52,345 nucleotides of DNA from Fontibacter flavus (GTDB taxonomy: Bacteria > Bacteroidota > Bacteroidia > Cytophagales > Cyclobacteriaceae): NCBI RefSeq assembly GCF_042432905.1, contig NZ_JBHLWI010000026.1, positions 1 through 52,345 of the forward strand. The letters are read 5' to 3'. Positions 32,921 to 42,064 of the stretch are shown piece after piece. Each line of letters begins with the position of its first letter. The first letter of the stretch is position 1. The notes under the pieces are model-generated. The model saw nothing but the letters and a program-made list of their open reading frames with translations, ran no database searches and was not told the origin of the DNA. The position numbers were made by a program, and so were the translations under genes.

Positions 32921-33436
32921 ATGTTTGAATATAACCCGGAAAAGCATTATCCCAAAGAAACAGAGAGCAGGGTAGTGATCCGTTTTCAGGATTGTGACCC
33001 ACTTCAGCATTTGAACAATGCCAAATATTTTGATTATTTTTTTAATGCCAGAGAAGACCAGGTCCCTAAGTTGTATGGTTTGGAAATGATCGATATGATC
33101 AAAAAATATAAGGCTGCTTGGGTAGTATATAACCACAACATCTCTTATGTAAGGCCAGCAAGGGTAGGGGAATGGGTCAGAATCATGAGCAGATTATTGT
33201 GGTATAACCATAATACCGTGGTTTTGGAATATTATATGACCGATGATTCCAAATCAGAACTCAAGACAGTGCTCTGGACAACAATGCGTTATGTGACGGT
33301 CAAGGAAGGTATATCTACAGACCATGAAGGTGCAGTGTTAGATTTCTTGAAAGCTACCAGTGAGAACCTTGACATTACCAATATGTCAATCGGAGATAGG
33401 GTTAGATCCCTGAAAAATAGATTAATAGAAGGTTAA
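32921..33436 (+). CDS. acyl-CoA thioesterase, hotdog (4HBT) fold
   Basis: 171 residues, cytosolic. RFQDCDPLQHLNNAKYFDYFFNARED is the 4HBT active-site helix, with Asp17-type residue and HLNN. The strand NHNISYVRPARVGEWVRIMSRLLWYN follows, as in YbgC/FatA-like hydrolases. It probably releases fatty or aromatic acids from CoA or ACP. Chain length is not readable from sequence. Single-gene unit with its own -7 box and a strong terminator (33452-33485). Confidence 0.93.
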   Translation: MFEYNPEKHYPKETESRVVIRFQDCDPLQHLNNAKYFDYFFNAREDQVPKLYGLEMIDMIKKYKAAWVVYNHNISYVRPARVGEWVRIMSRLLWYNHNTVVLEYYMTDDSKSELKTVLWTTMRYVTVKEGISTDHEGAVLDFLKATSENLDITNMSIGDRVRSLKNRLIEG

Positions 33437-33451
33437 TTGTGAACGTAGTCA

Positions 33452-33485
33452 AACATTTTGTGTACGCTTTTGTACACAAGATGTT
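33452..33485 (+). terminator. intrinsic terminator after the thioesterase
   Basis: 14-position stem AACATTTTGTGTAC / GTACACAAGATGTT with one G-T pair and loop GCTTTT, followed by a T-run. The remaining 33491-33809 is AT-rich spacer with no gene and no exact promoter match. Confidence 0.85.
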
Positions 33486-33809
33486 TTTTTATTTCCGGGG
33501 ATACGGAATTGCGATTTTTTTTGAAAAATAATTTTTCGAAAAACATAAATTAAGATGCAACCTTTTGAATACAATTTCATTAGCTTTTTTGGCTTTATAA
33601 TGTCCGCTTTCGTTTCATTTGGACGTAATGTTGTAGTGATTCGATACAGTTTTTTGGTATTTCTATATCTTATTCAAAACATTCATTTACAGTATTTTAT
33701 ATTTTTTACGTGAAAACGGATCTTATCTCATGCTGAATTATGAAAGGTGATTTTGATTTGGTACAGAAGATGGATAATGAGAAAGTACCAACTTAAAAAA
33801 ACCACAAAA

Positions 33810-34397
33810 ATGAAAAAGTTTCTCACATTCGCATTGGCCGCTACACTAGGTGTAGCCAGCTTTGCAAACGCAAACAATGAAAAAGTTTCTTCCTTAGCTG
33901 AAGTTAAAAGCAGCAACAACAGGGTAAGAGTCGTGCTTAAAGAAGGATTAGGAAAAGTAAGGCTAGCTCTATTGGATGAGGAAGGCAAAAGACTTCACCA
34001 GCAAACTGTATTTGTCAAAAATGATGTTTTGGTACCCTATAACTTAACTGAACTTCCGGCTGGAGTTTATCATTTGATGATTGAAAACAGCAGCAAAGGA
34101 TCAGAAAATGATAGGGTAATCTATGAAATCGAAAGAGAAGAAGATCCTGTAAGTCTCCCATTGACAGCATACAGAAAGGACCTTAATGAAAATTCTGTAA
34201 AGGTTTCTGTCATTGGCCTTGATGAGCCAGGAGTTCAGGTACAGTTCAGTGATAGATTGGGAAAAGAGATTTATTCTGAGGTTGTGGAACATCCAGGGGC
34301 TTTTTCAAAGATTTATACCTTCAAAAACATGAAAGCTAAAGATGTGAATATTCACCTGGTGGACGCAAAAGGCAGAACAAAAGATCTTTTCTATTAG
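33810..34397 (+). CDS. secreted beta-rich protein with two sorting-domain-like modules
   Basis: The start is set at ATG 33810 (MKKFLTFALAATLGVASFANA), a standard signal peptide; the frame upstream is spacer. The 195 residues after start contain two similar halves. The first, about 40-85 (VRLALLDEEGKRLHQQTVF to TELPAGVYHLMIEN), has the 'D..GK......NL..L..G.Y.L' rhythm of a type IX sorting domain. The second, about 130-195 (VQVFSDRLGKEIY...), is weaker. There is no large passenger domain, so this is not an ordinary T9SS cargo. Function unknown; location periplasmic or surface. No family name is certain. Confidence 0.78.
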   Translation: MKKFLTFALAATLGVASFANANNEKVSSLAEVKSSNNRVRVVLKEGLGKVRLALLDEEGKRLHQQTVFVKNDVLVPYNLTELPAGVYHLMIENSSKGSENDRVIYEIEREEDPVSLPLTAYRKDLNENSVKVSVIGLDEPGVQVQFSDRLGKEIYSEVVEHPGAFSKIYTFKNMKAKDVNIHLVDAKGRTKDLFY

Positions 34398-34420
34398 TCA
34401 ACGTCCAACCATTTTTAAAG

Positions 34421-34442
34421 AGCCCGAATTAAACTTCGGGCT
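34421..34442 (+). terminator. intrinsic terminator
   Basis: Perfect 8-bp stem AGCCCGAA / TTCGGGCT with loop TTAAAC, followed by TTTTTT. Ends the 33810 gene. Confidence 0.9.
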
Positions 34443-34557
34443 TTTTTCATTTTTGGAAGTGCTCCGCTCAGAATTACATCAACGGCATGATGCCTTTTCA
34501 ATTTTTTACCATTTTTGGGATATCAATAAATATAACAATCCAAATAATAATTTAGAC

Positions 34558-36093
34558 ATGAAGTTACAAAGTCAAGCTAGCCTGATGATTTTGGCCCTTT
34601 TAATTTGGTCAAGCCAAGTATGGGCACAGGAAAAAGTGGATTTGGAAATGATGTACCGGATCAAATCCGAAGGTATAGGAAATTCACAAATTCAGAATTT
34701 ATCTTTTCACCTAACCGACTTTTTAGGGCCTAGACTTTCAGGTTCTACCAATTTGAGAAATGCTAGAGCATGGTCAATGGAGAAGTTTCAGGAGTGGGGA
34801 TTGAGCAATGTTACTGTTGATTCTTATGGCGAATTCGGAAGGGGATGGAATGTGAAGAAGTCTTACATTGCCATGAAAGAACCCTACTATGCCCAAATTA
34901 TAGGCTATCCAAAAGCATGGACAGATGGTACGAAAGGTTTGGTTGACGCTGAAGTCATGTTATTGGAAATTACCTCCGAGGCAGATTTCGATAAATATAA
35001 AGGAAACTTAAAAGGAAAGGTTGTCATGACTCCAGCTAATTTACAGGTGTCTCCGGCATTTGAAGCTGAAGCAAGAAGATGGACTGATGAAGAACTCGAA
35101 GACAGGAAATCGATCTCAATCGGTGGCGGCGGAGGTAGATATACTCCTGAAATGCTGGCGCAATTGAGGGCACAAAGAGCATTAGATCAAAAATTGACAG
35201 AGTTTTTGTTAAATGAGGAAGTTGGATTGAGAATCACAGGAACCAGAGGAAGCTTTGGAACGGTGTTTCATACTAGATCCGGTTCATACAGTACAGACAA
35301 GAAGCCTACCACCCCGGAAATAGAAATTGCAGCTGAACACTACGGCAGGATCTATAGATTGATCAAAAACGGAAAACCAGTAAAAATTGAAGCTGAAGTA
35401 CAGGTAGAATGGTTGGATGATGATTATAATGGATATAATGTATTGGCTGAAATCCCTGGAACTGACAAATCCTTAAAATCAGAAATTGTCATGTTGGGTG
35501 CTCATTTGGATAGCTGGCATGCCGGAACAGGTGGGAATGATAACGCAGCAGGTGTTGCTGTGATGATGGAAGCCATCAGAATTCTGAAAACTTTGGGAGT
35601 ACAGCCAAAGAGAACAATCAGGATAGCCTTATGGGGTGAAGAAGAACAGGGCTTACATGGCTCTAGAGGTTATGTGCAGAAATACGTAGCAGACAGGAAT
35701 ACTAAGGAAAAGAAAGCTGAGTGGGATAAAATATCAGCCTATTACAATTTGGATAATGGCTCGGGTAAAATCAGAGGTATCTATGTAGAAGGTAATGATA
35801 TGGTTGTTCCAATTTTTGAAAAATGGTTTGAACCTTTCCACGAATTAGGGGCAAACACCGTTACTAGAAGGAATACCGGATCTACAGACCATGTCCCATT
35901 TGAAGCAGTGGGCATACCTGGATTTCAGTTTATACAGGACCCAATTGATTACGGAAAAGGTTATCATACCAATATGGACGTTTATGAGCGCATGCAATTA
36001 TCCGATATGACCCAAGCGGCAGTTATTATCGCTGCATTGGTATATAATACGGCACAAAGGGATGAAAAACTTCCCCGAAAGCCTTGGAATTAA
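34558..36093 (+). CDS. secreted M28 family zinc aminopeptidase/carboxypeptidase
   Basis: The start is set at ATG 34558 (MKLQSQASLMILALLIWSSQVWAQ). The longer frame begins at a TTG in spacer and should be dropped. 511 residues. A signal peptide leads to an N-terminal region and a PA-like insertion (about 120-280, including VVMTPANLQVSP). The M28 metal centre is visible: HLDSWH near 315, NDNAAG near 327, GEEEQG near 360, DNGSG, and YHTNMD near the C-terminus. Five ligands for two zinc ions are accounted for. It likely trims amino acids from peptides in the periplasm. Monocistronic. Confidence 0.94.
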   Translation: MKLQSQASLMILALLIWSSQVWAQEKVDLEMMYRIKSEGIGNSQIQNLSFHLTDFLGPRLSGSTNLRNARAWSMEKFQEWGLSNVTVDSYGEFGRGWNVKKSYIAMKEPYYAQIIGYPKAWTDGTKGLVDAEVMLLEITSEADFDKYKGNLKGKVVMTPANLQVSPAFEAEARRWTDEELEDRKSISIGGGGGRYTPEMLAQLRAQRALDQKLTEFLLNEEVGLRITGTRGSFGTVFHTRSGSYSTDKKPTTPEIEIAAEHYGRIYRLIKNGKPVKIEAEVQVEWLDDDYNGYNVLAEIPGTDKSLKSEIVMLGAHLDSWHAGTGGNDNAAGVAVMMEAIRILKTLGVQPKRTIRIALWGEEEQGLHGSRGYVQKYVADRNTKEKKAEWDKISAYYNLDNGSGKIRGIYVEGNDMVVPIFEKWFEPFHELGANTVTRRNTGSTDHVPFEAVGIPGFQFIQDPIDYGKGYHTNMDVYERMQLSDMTQAAVIIAALVYNTAQRDEKLPRKPWN

Positions 36094-36112
36094 GCGAAAT
36101 AGAAATCAATCA

Positions 36113-36141
36113 AAAACGGGAGAACATAAGTCTCCCGTTTT
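36113..36141 (+). terminator. intrinsic terminator
   Basis: Perfect 11-bp stem AAAACGGGAGA / TCTCCCGTTTT with a seven-base loop, then more T. Ends the M28 peptidase gene. Confidence 0.9.
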
Positions 36142-36279
36142 TTTATCCTCTTTATCGGAAATGTCCGCCAAATATTTATTGGTAAAAAACCATTAATTTT
36201 ATATTTTTAGACCAAATTAATAAACATTATACCTTAGTTTCAGGATTTAATTTTGATTTGATATAAACCCAAGTAGTAA

Positions 36280-37437
36280 ATGTATAAAGTACTAAGAACT
36301 ATCTACAATGAGGAGCATGAAATGTTCCGTCAGTCTTTAAGAGACTTTATTGCCAAAGAAATCACGCCATTTAATGCCGAATGGGAAAAGAATAAAATGG
36401 TTTCCAGGGAATCTTGGAAAAAGTTAGGGGATAATGGTTTTCTCTGTATTCAGGCACCGGAGGAATTCGGTGGATTAAATATCCAGGACTTTAGGTACAA
36501 TGCTATTTTTGTAGAAGAATTAGGGTTGAGTGGATGCTCTGGACCGGCAATTGGTTATCCTTTGCACAATGATATTGTGGCGCCGTATATACTGCATTAT
36601 GGAACAGAAGCAGCAAAGGCCAAATATATTCCTGGGATGATCAGTGGTGACTTGATTTCAGCTGTGGCCATGACAGAGCCTGGAGCGGGAAGTGATTTGC
36701 AGGCAATCCGTTCGACTGCCGTGGACAAAGGAGACCACTACTTGATCAATGGATCCAAAACTTTTATAACCAATGGTTATCTGGCAGATGTGGTCGTTGT
36801 AGCCGCTAAAACAGATCCCACAAAAGGAGCCAAAGGGATCAGCTTATTCATCATTGATAAGGATATGGCCGGTTTTTCTAAAGGTGTCCCTTTTGAAAAA
36901 GTTGGATTGCATGCACAGGATACCTGTGAACTGTTTTTTGAGGATGTAAAGGTTCCAAAGGAGAACTTGTTGGGTAAAGTTGGGGAAGGGTTTAAATACC
37001 TGATGACAGAACTTGCTCAAGAAAGGTTGATCGTAGGTTTGGCCGCCATTTCATTGGCGGAATCCACTTTTCTTAGCACAGTAGACTATGTAAAGCAGCG
37101 TCAGGCGTTTGGGAAAAGTATCTCTGAGTTTCAAAACACCAGATTTAAATTAGCAGAAATGGGTGCCAAATTGGAACAGGGAAGAATCTATGTTGATCAA
37201 TTGGTCATGTTGCATAATGAAAAGAAAGTTGATTCTGCTATGGCTTCATCAGCAAAATATCTCTTAACGGAACTTCAATGCTGGGTTTCTGATGAGTGTG
37301 TACAGTTACATGGTGGCTATGGATACATGTGGGAATACGGAGTAGCAAGAGCATTTGCAGATGCCAGGGTCCAGAGAATTTATGCCGGAACCAATGAAAT
37401 CATGAAAGAATTGATAGTGAGAAAAATATTGGAATAA
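36280..37437 (+). CDS. acyl-CoA dehydrogenase, long-chain (ACADL-like) type
   Basis: A 385-residue FAD enzyme for the first step of beta-oxidation. AVAMTEPGAGSDLQAI and SKTFITNGYLADVVVVAAKT are FAD and acyl-CoA site hallmarks, followed by ERLIVGLAAISLAESTF, QAFGKSISEFQNTRFKLAEM and the C-terminal QLHGGYGYMWEYGVAR, RIYAGTNEIMKELI. The position that is Glu in medium-chain enzymes (IYEGT) is Ala here, as Gly in long-chain ACADL; the catalytic Glu is then expected on the helix with LAESTF. It precedes the acyl-CoA ligase gene but is separated from it by a terminator. Confidence 0.94.
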   Translation: MYKVLRTIYNEEHEMFRQSLRDFIAKEITPFNAEWEKNKMVSRESWKKLGDNGFLCIQAPEEFGGLNIQDFRYNAIFVEELGLSGCSGPAIGYPLHNDIVAPYILHYGTEAAKAKYIPGMISGDLISAVAMTEPGAGSDLQAIRSTAVDKGDHYLINGSKTFITNGYLADVVVVAAKTDPTKGAKGISLFIIDKDMAGFSKGVPFEKVGLHAQDTCELFFEDVKVPKENLLGKVGEGFKYLMTELAQERLIVGLAAISLAESTFLSTVDYVKQRQAFGKSISEFQNTRFKLAEMGAKLEQGRIYVDQLVMLHNEKKVDSAMASSAKYLLTELQCWVSDECVQLHGGYGYMWEYGVARAFADARVQRIYAGTNEIMKELIVRKILE

Positions 37438-37458
37438 CCAAGTTGATCTTTTCAGAAG

Positions 37459-37489
37459 AAACCACTTTTCAGGCATTGGAAAGTGGTTT
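37459..37489 (+). terminator. intrinsic terminator after the acyl-CoA dehydrogenase
   Basis: Perfect 10-bp stem AAACCACTTT / AAAGTGGTTT with an 11-base loop, then a T-rich tract. It shows that the dehydrogenase and ligase are separate transcripts. Confidence 0.8.
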
Positions 37490-37521
37490 ATTATTTTTAT
37501 AAACAAACATTTATCCTTTAT

Positions 37522-37549
37522 ATTTAGTCCTCTGTTTAGAGGATTAAAT
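37522..37549. promoter_or_regulatory. inverted repeat in the leader of the acyl-CoA ligase gene
   Basis: ATTTAGTCCTCT (37522-37533) and AGAGGATTAAAT (37538-37549) form a 12-position stem with one G-T pair and a GTTT loop. No T-run follows, so an operator or leader hairpin is likelier than a terminator. It ends 30 bases before the ATG. Confidence 0.45.
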
Positions 37550-37578
37550 CATTACAACCCAAATAATAAGACCTAAAT

Positions 37579-39261
37579 ATGCATAATTTTCCTTGGTTTA
37601 AATTTTACCCTGAAAGCGTAGATTCTGAAATCAATGTGACTGCTTACAGCTCAGTGGTCAACCTTTTTGAAGAAAGTGTAAGCAAGTATGGTGATGCCAT
37701 CGCCTATGAGTGCATGGGTAAAACCATGACATTCAATGAAATAGATCAGTATTCAAAGAAATTTGCTTCTTACCTTCAGAATGATCTCAATATGAAAAAA
37801 GGAGATAGGGTGGCTATTCAAATGCCAAACTGTCTTCAATATCCTGTTGCCTTATTTGGAACGCTCAGAGCAGGAATGGTAGTGGTAAATGCCAATCCGC
37901 TGTACACCTCAAAAGAGATGAAGCATCAATTTGAGGATGCCGGAGTGGATGCCATAGTGATTTTGGCAAATTTTGCGAATAACCTGGAAAAAATCAGACA
38001 GGAAATCAAAGCCAAGCATATTATCATCACTGAATTGGGAGATATGTTGGGCGGCCTAAAAGGAACGATTGTCAATTTGGTGGTCAAGCATGTGAAGAAA
38101 ATGGTGCCTGCCTTTAATCTACCAAGAGCCATCAAATGGAAAACCATGATGGCAAAAGCAAATGCCTCCAAGTTTAGAATTGAGAAAATGACTTTAGCAG
38201 ATACTGCTTTTCTCCAATATACAGGTGGAACAACAGGAGTTTCTAAGGGCGCTGAGCTGACACATGGAAATATTGTAGCGAATATGCAGCAAATATCTGC
38301 CTGGATGAAGCCGAAATTAAAGGAAAAAGAAGAGGTTGTCATAACTGCTTTACCCCTTTATCACATATTTGCCCTAACGGTCAACTGTCTTGCGATGATG
38401 AAAATTGGGGCCCACAACGTACTGATTACCAATCCCAGAGACATGCCTGGTTTTATCAAAGAATTGGCTAAGCATAAGTTTACAGTGATTACTGGTGTAA
38501 ATACCTTGTTCAATGGATTGATGAACAATGAAGCTTTTGCCAAATTGGATTTCAGTCCGCTTAAAGTAGCTGTTGGGGGCGGTATGGCCGTCCAAAAAGC
38601 AACAGCCGAAAAATGGGAAAAGATTACAGGTGTACCATTGGCAGAAGGTTATGGATTAACTGAAACCTCTCCTGTGGCGACATGCAACCCAATTGATGGT
38701 ACAGAAAGGATAGGAACAATCGGTATTCCACTTCCCAATACGGATGTCAAGATCATTGATGATAATGGTAATGACCTATCTATTGGAGAAAGGGGTGAAC
38801 TTTGCATTAAAGGTCCTCAAGTGATGAAGGGATATTGGGAAAAACCAGATGAAACAGAAAAAGTCATGGAAGGTGACTGGTTCAAAACCGGAGATATTGC
38901 CATCATGGATGACGATGGTTTCATCAAAATTGTAGACAGGAAAAAAGAAATGATTTTAGTATCTGGCTTCAATGTCTATCCAAACGAAGTTGAAAATGCC
39001 ATCGCTCTACATCCAAAAGTTTTGGAAACAGGTGTAATTGGCATGCCTGATGACAAATCAACCGAAAAAGTGGTAGCATATGTTGTCCCTAAGGATAAAT
39101 CCGTAACAGCAGAGGAAATCATTGCACATTGCAGGGAAGAGCTTACCAATTATAAAGTTCCTAGAGAGGTTTACTTTGCTGATGAATTACCCAAAACTAA
39201 CGTGGGTAAAATTCTGAGAAGAAAGATCAAAGAAATGCATGAAAAAACTGTCTCGAAATAA
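37579..39261 (+). CDS. long-chain fatty acid-CoA ligase (FadD-like)
   Basis: A 560-residue AMP-forming enzyme that activates fatty acids to acyl-CoA. P-loop YTGGTTGVSKGAELTH, the YGLTETSP motif, GWFKTGD-type DWFKTGDIAIMDDDGF and DRKKEMILVSGFNVYPNEVE are all present, along with the final catalytic Lys in PKTNVGKILRRKI. Chain-length preference is not certain; long chain is inferred from the FadD-like N-terminus. It has its own leader hairpin and terminator. It works upstream of the acyl-CoA dehydrogenase and 3-hydroxyacyl-CoA dehydrogenase in this window. Confidence 0.95.
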   Translation: MHNFPWFKFYPESVDSEINVTAYSSVVNLFEESVSKYGDAIAYECMGKTMTFNEIDQYSKKFASYLQNDLNMKKGDRVAIQMPNCLQYPVALFGTLRAGMVVVNANPLYTSKEMKHQFEDAGVDAIVILANFANNLEKIRQEIKAKHIIITELGDMLGGLKGTIVNLVVKHVKKMVPAFNLPRAIKWKTMMAKANASKFRIEKMTLADTAFLQYTGGTTGVSKGAELTHGNIVANMQQISAWMKPKLKEKEEVVITALPLYHIFALTVNCLAMMKIGAHNVLITNPRDMPGFIKELAKHKFTVITGVNTLFNGLMNNEAFAKLDFSPLKVAVGGGMAVQKATAEKWEKITGVPLAEGYGLTETSPVATCNPIDGTERIGTIGIPLPNTDVKIIDDNGNDLSIGERGELCIKGPQVMKGYWEKPDETEKVMEGDWFKTGDIAIMDDDGFIKIVDRKKEMILVSGFNVYPNEVENAIALHPKVLETGVIGMPDDKSTEKVVAYVVPKDKSVTAEEIIAHCREELTNYKVPREVYFADELPKTNVGKILRRKIKEMHEKTVSK

Positions 39262-39273
39262 ACTTAGATAAAA

Positions 39274-39299
39274 AATGGCCATCCACAGAGGTGGCCATT
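39274..39299. terminator. intrinsic terminator after the acyl-CoA ligase
   Basis: AATGGCCA (39274-39281) pairs with TGGCCATT (39292-39299), extended by CC/GG past a bulged T, flanked by A and T runs. Confidence 0.85.
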
Positions 39300-39390
39300 A
39301 TTTTTTAATATGCCACTTGTATAAATTCTTTATTATGAAGGGATTTTACCTGAATTCTTAGTATTTTTTCAAACACTATTTTCTGAAAAT

Positions 39391-40989
39391 ATGGTTTACG
39401 ACTACATCATCATTGGAGCTGGTTCTGCAGGTTGTGTTCTGGCCAATAGACTATCGGCTGATCCCAATATCTCAGTTTTACTTCTAGAAGCTGGCATCAA
39501 AGATAGGAAAACTGAAATCCATATTCCAGGAGGCTATTCACAGCTTAACCGTTCTGAGGTGGATTGGGCTTTTTGGACCGAACCACAAGTACACCTAGAT
39601 GGTCGCAGAGTTTTTATCCCAAGAGGAAAAGTTTTAGGTGGAAGCAGCAGTACAAATGCGATGGCCTATGTTAGGGGAAATAAAGCTGATTTTGATGAGT
39701 GGGCTTCTTTAGGTAATGAAGGTTGGTCCTACGAAGAAGTTTTACCCTATTTTACCAGATCTGAACATAATGAAAATTTTGAGGGTTCTTATTACGGAAA
39801 AAACGGTCTTTTAAATGTTGCGCATTCTTCCGAACCTCATCCTTTGGGAAAAGTTTTTATAGATTCCTGTGTAGAAAAAGGGATTCCTTTTAACCCTGAA
39901 TACAATGGAAAGGAGCAAATGGGAGCGTCTATGCTTCAGTTTACCATTAAAAAAAATCATCGCCATAGCACTGCCACTGCTTTTCTGAAACCTGTGTTGG
40001 ATAGAAAAAATTTACATATCAGAACATCCTGCAGGGTATCCAAAATCATCATTGAAAATCAACAGGCCAAAGGGGTAGAAGTCATTCATAAGAATGGCAA
40101 TAAGGAGGTTTTTGATTGTAAAAGGGAAGTGATTTTAAGTGCTGGGGCTTTGCAATCCCCACAGATTTTGATGCTTTCTGGAATAGGTGATCCTCAGTAT
40201 CTGGAAAAGTTTGGTATTCCTGTTCAGCATAACCTCCCGGGAATTGGTAAAAACCTGATAGATCATGTTTGGTCCGGTGTAACCGCCTGGTCCACTGTTC
40301 CCACAAATAATGATATAATGAAGCCATTCAATCAGATCAAAGCTTTATTGAAGTTTTTGTTTTTCAAGAAAGGACCTTTGGTCAATGGACCGTTGACAGC
40401 CAATGCATTTTTGACATCTAAAGAAGGTTTGGACCGACCTGATCTTCAATTTCATTTTGCTCCTTGTGGTGTTAGGGAGGATTATAGTACAGATATTTAT
40501 GACCTTAAAACCTATCCCAGAAAAAGTGGCTTGGGGCTTTTGGTCATTTTAATTAGACCTGAAAGCAGAGGATTTATAGGTTTAAATTCAGCAAATCCTT
40601 TAGACGCCCCTTTGATCCAGCCCAATTTACTTTCTGATTCAAGAGACATGGAGGTTTTAAAAAAAGGAATACTGAAGGCTAAAGAAGTACTTGAGGCAAA
40701 GGCTATAAAACCCTACCATAACGGGCAGATATATTTTCCCAAAAAATTCGATGATGCCAGTTTGGAAGAACATATTAAAAAAAGTCTGGAAACCCTTTAC
40801 CATCCGGTGGGAACATGCAAAATGGGCAATGATGACATGGCAGTAGTAGATGAAAAATTGAAAGTTCGTGGGATTACTGGACTTCGGGTTGCAGATGCTT
40901 CCATTATGCCCACGATTATTTCAGGAAACACTAATGCTGCCTGCATCATGATCGGTGAAAAAGCTTCTGATATGATACTGGGAAAATAA
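39391..40989 (+). CDS. GMC family FAD oxidoreductase (choline dehydrogenase-like)
   Basis: 532 residues. The FAD-binding motif is GAGSAGCVLANRLS (8-21), with GGSSSTNAMAYVRG as GMC signature 1 and GALQSPQILMLSGIG as signature 2. The C-terminal active-site His is in YHPVGTCKMGND, followed by RVADASIMPTIISGNTNAACIMIGEKA. The family oxidises primary alcohols such as choline, alkanols or glucose. The BetB partner and choline transporters are absent here, so substrate is open. Cytoplasmic: no export signal. Monocistronic, with a convergent NTF2-like gene. Confidence 0.94.
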   Translation: MVYDYIIIGAGSAGCVLANRLSADPNISVLLLEAGIKDRKTEIHIPGGYSQLNRSEVDWAFWTEPQVHLDGRRVFIPRGKVLGGSSSTNAMAYVRGNKADFDEWASLGNEGWSYEEVLPYFTRSEHNENFEGSYYGKNGLLNVAHSSEPHPLGKVFIDSCVEKGIPFNPEYNGKEQMGASMLQFTIKKNHRHSTATAFLKPVLDRKNLHIRTSCRVSKIIIENQQAKGVEVIHKNGNKEVFDCKREVILSAGALQSPQILMLSGIGDPQYLEKFGIPVQHNLPGIGKNLIDHVWSGVTAWSTVPTNNDIMKPFNQIKALLKFLFFKKGPLVNGPLTANAFLTSKEGLDRPDLQFHFAPCGVREDYSTDIYDLKTYPRKSGLGLLVILIRPESRGFIGLNSANPLDAPLIQPNLLSDSRDMEVLKKGILKAKEVLEAKAIKPYHNGQIYFPKKFDDASLEEHIKKSLETLYHPVGTCKMGNDDMAVVDEKLKVRGITGLRVADASIMPTIISGNTNAACIMIGEKASDMILGK

Positions 40990-41047
40990 ATACCGCAAAA
41001 TACCTTAAGGATTATCGATAATGAGGACGCATCTAAGGATTGAAACC

Positions 41048-41074
41048 GGGTTTTAGATGAGGATTCTAAAACCC
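41048..41074. terminator. convergent terminator hairpin
   Basis: Perfect 10-bp stem GGGTTTTAGA / TCTAAAACCC with a seven-base loop. It touches the last base of the leftward NTF2-like stop codon. No long T-run. Confidence 0.65.
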
Positions 41075-41484
41075 TATTCCTCTCTCATAAAATAGACCTC
41101 AGCAATTTTACCATTTTTGATCTTATAGATGGCTATTGCTTTAACCGGAGGTTCTGATTTGTTAATAGTTACTTCCTCTTGGTCAATGACTGTATTTCCC
41201 ATGACTATCCTGTTGACTAACCTACAATGAAGGTCAGGAGTTCTGGAAAACATTCTACCATACAGTCCATACATTTCATCACGTCCCTGATACATCAATT
41301 GATCAGGAAAGTTGAATACCTTTACATCTTCAGCATAGGGAAGAATAAAAGCTTCAATGTCCCGATTATTGTAGGCATCAAGCTGTTCTTGAGCCAGCTT
41401 CTCTGAAATAACCTCTATATTTTTCTGTGCTTTCACCTGTCCAAATAAGAAAAAAACAAGCAGCGCTATAAGATTTTTATACAC
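41074..41484 (-). CDS. secreted NTF2-like (SnoaL-type) protein, GTG start
   Basis: 136 residues. The start codon at 41484 is GTG, giving the signal peptide MYKNLIALLVFFLFGQVKAQ; no better ATG exists. The mature part, LAQEQLDAYNNRDIEAFILPYAEDVKVFNFPDQLMYQGRDEMYGLYGRMF, and the end AIAIYKIKNGKIAEVYFM, are the usual cone-shaped NTF2-like fold. The family often binds small molecules or acts as an isomerase or hydrolase. A periplasmic location is predicted; the ligand is unknown. The start overlaps the DUF6526 gene end by 8 bases, so the two are translationally coupled. Confidence 0.88.
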   Translation of the reverse strand: MYKNLIALLVFFLFGQVKAQKNIEVISEKLAQEQLDAYNNRDIEAFILPYAEDVKVFNFPDQLMYQGRDEMYGLYGRMFSRTPDLHCRLVNRIVMGNTVIDQEEVTINKSEPPVKAIAIYKIKNGKIAEVYFMREE

Positions 41485-41914
41485 GTCTTTTGTCCTCCTG
41501 CCAATTTTGAATTGATTGTTTGATTTCTTTAGCTGAAAGCTTTTCGGTTACAGCTCTATCCATTAACGGCAATAACTCTTCAATTGCTGCAAATCTGAGC
41601 GCAATTATCTGAGAAAGCCTGAGATTCTTTTCAGTTTCCTGAAAAGATTTACCGGTAAGTTCAAAATATCTTTGACGCATTTCCAATCTGATTATCCTAT
41701 CCTGATTTTTCAAGGCATATATCCTGGACAATAAAGGCAATAAAATCAAAATAATCGCACCGATTAAATGGTAGATTTCCATGGAAATACCTTCCCCAAT
41801 TCTGATGGCTTCACCCAAATTGGTTAAACTCCAAATCAGGTAAACCAAGGTCAAAGGGGTTATTACAAAATGATGAAGTGGATAATAGCGGGCATGATTT
41901 TTAAAGTTTTGCAT
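41477..41914 (-). CDS. DUF6526 family membrane protein
   Basis: The start is set at ATG 41914 (MQNFKNHARYYPLHHF); a start at 42001 would add 29 unlikely residues. 145 residues with two membrane helices, about 17-35 (VITPLTLVYLIWSLTNL) and 48-65 (IYHLIGAIILILLPLLSRIYAL). A cytosolic helical tail follows (LRFAAIEELLPLMDRAVTEKLSAKEIKQSIQNWQEDKRRV). The HARYYPLHHF opening is typical of DUF6526. Function unknown. The pairing with the NTF2-like gene (8-base overlap) suggests a shared membrane task. Confidence 0.88.
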   Translation of the reverse strand: MQNFKNHARYYPLHHFVITPLTLVYLIWSLTNLGEAIRIGEGISMEIYHLIGAIILILLPLLSRIYALKNQDRIIRLEMRQRYFELTGKSFQETEKNLRLSQIIALRFAAIEELLPLMDRAVTEKLSAKEIKQSIQNWQEDKRRV

Positions 41915-42064
41915 AAGGTGTTTATTGTTCAAAATATAATGAAATTTAACTTTCAACAGACCATTTGTCAAAATAGTTGTTGATTGGGAAATGTTTTTCA
42001 TAATTTTCTGAGTATTAAAATTTAATTAATGAAAATTCTCAAATCAGACCTAAGCCCTGCAAAC

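Noticed and set aside
34453..34557. Longer start for the M28 peptidase
   Set aside because: It begins with TTG in spacer just after a terminator, and lacks a signal peptide; ATG 34558 gives a normal one.
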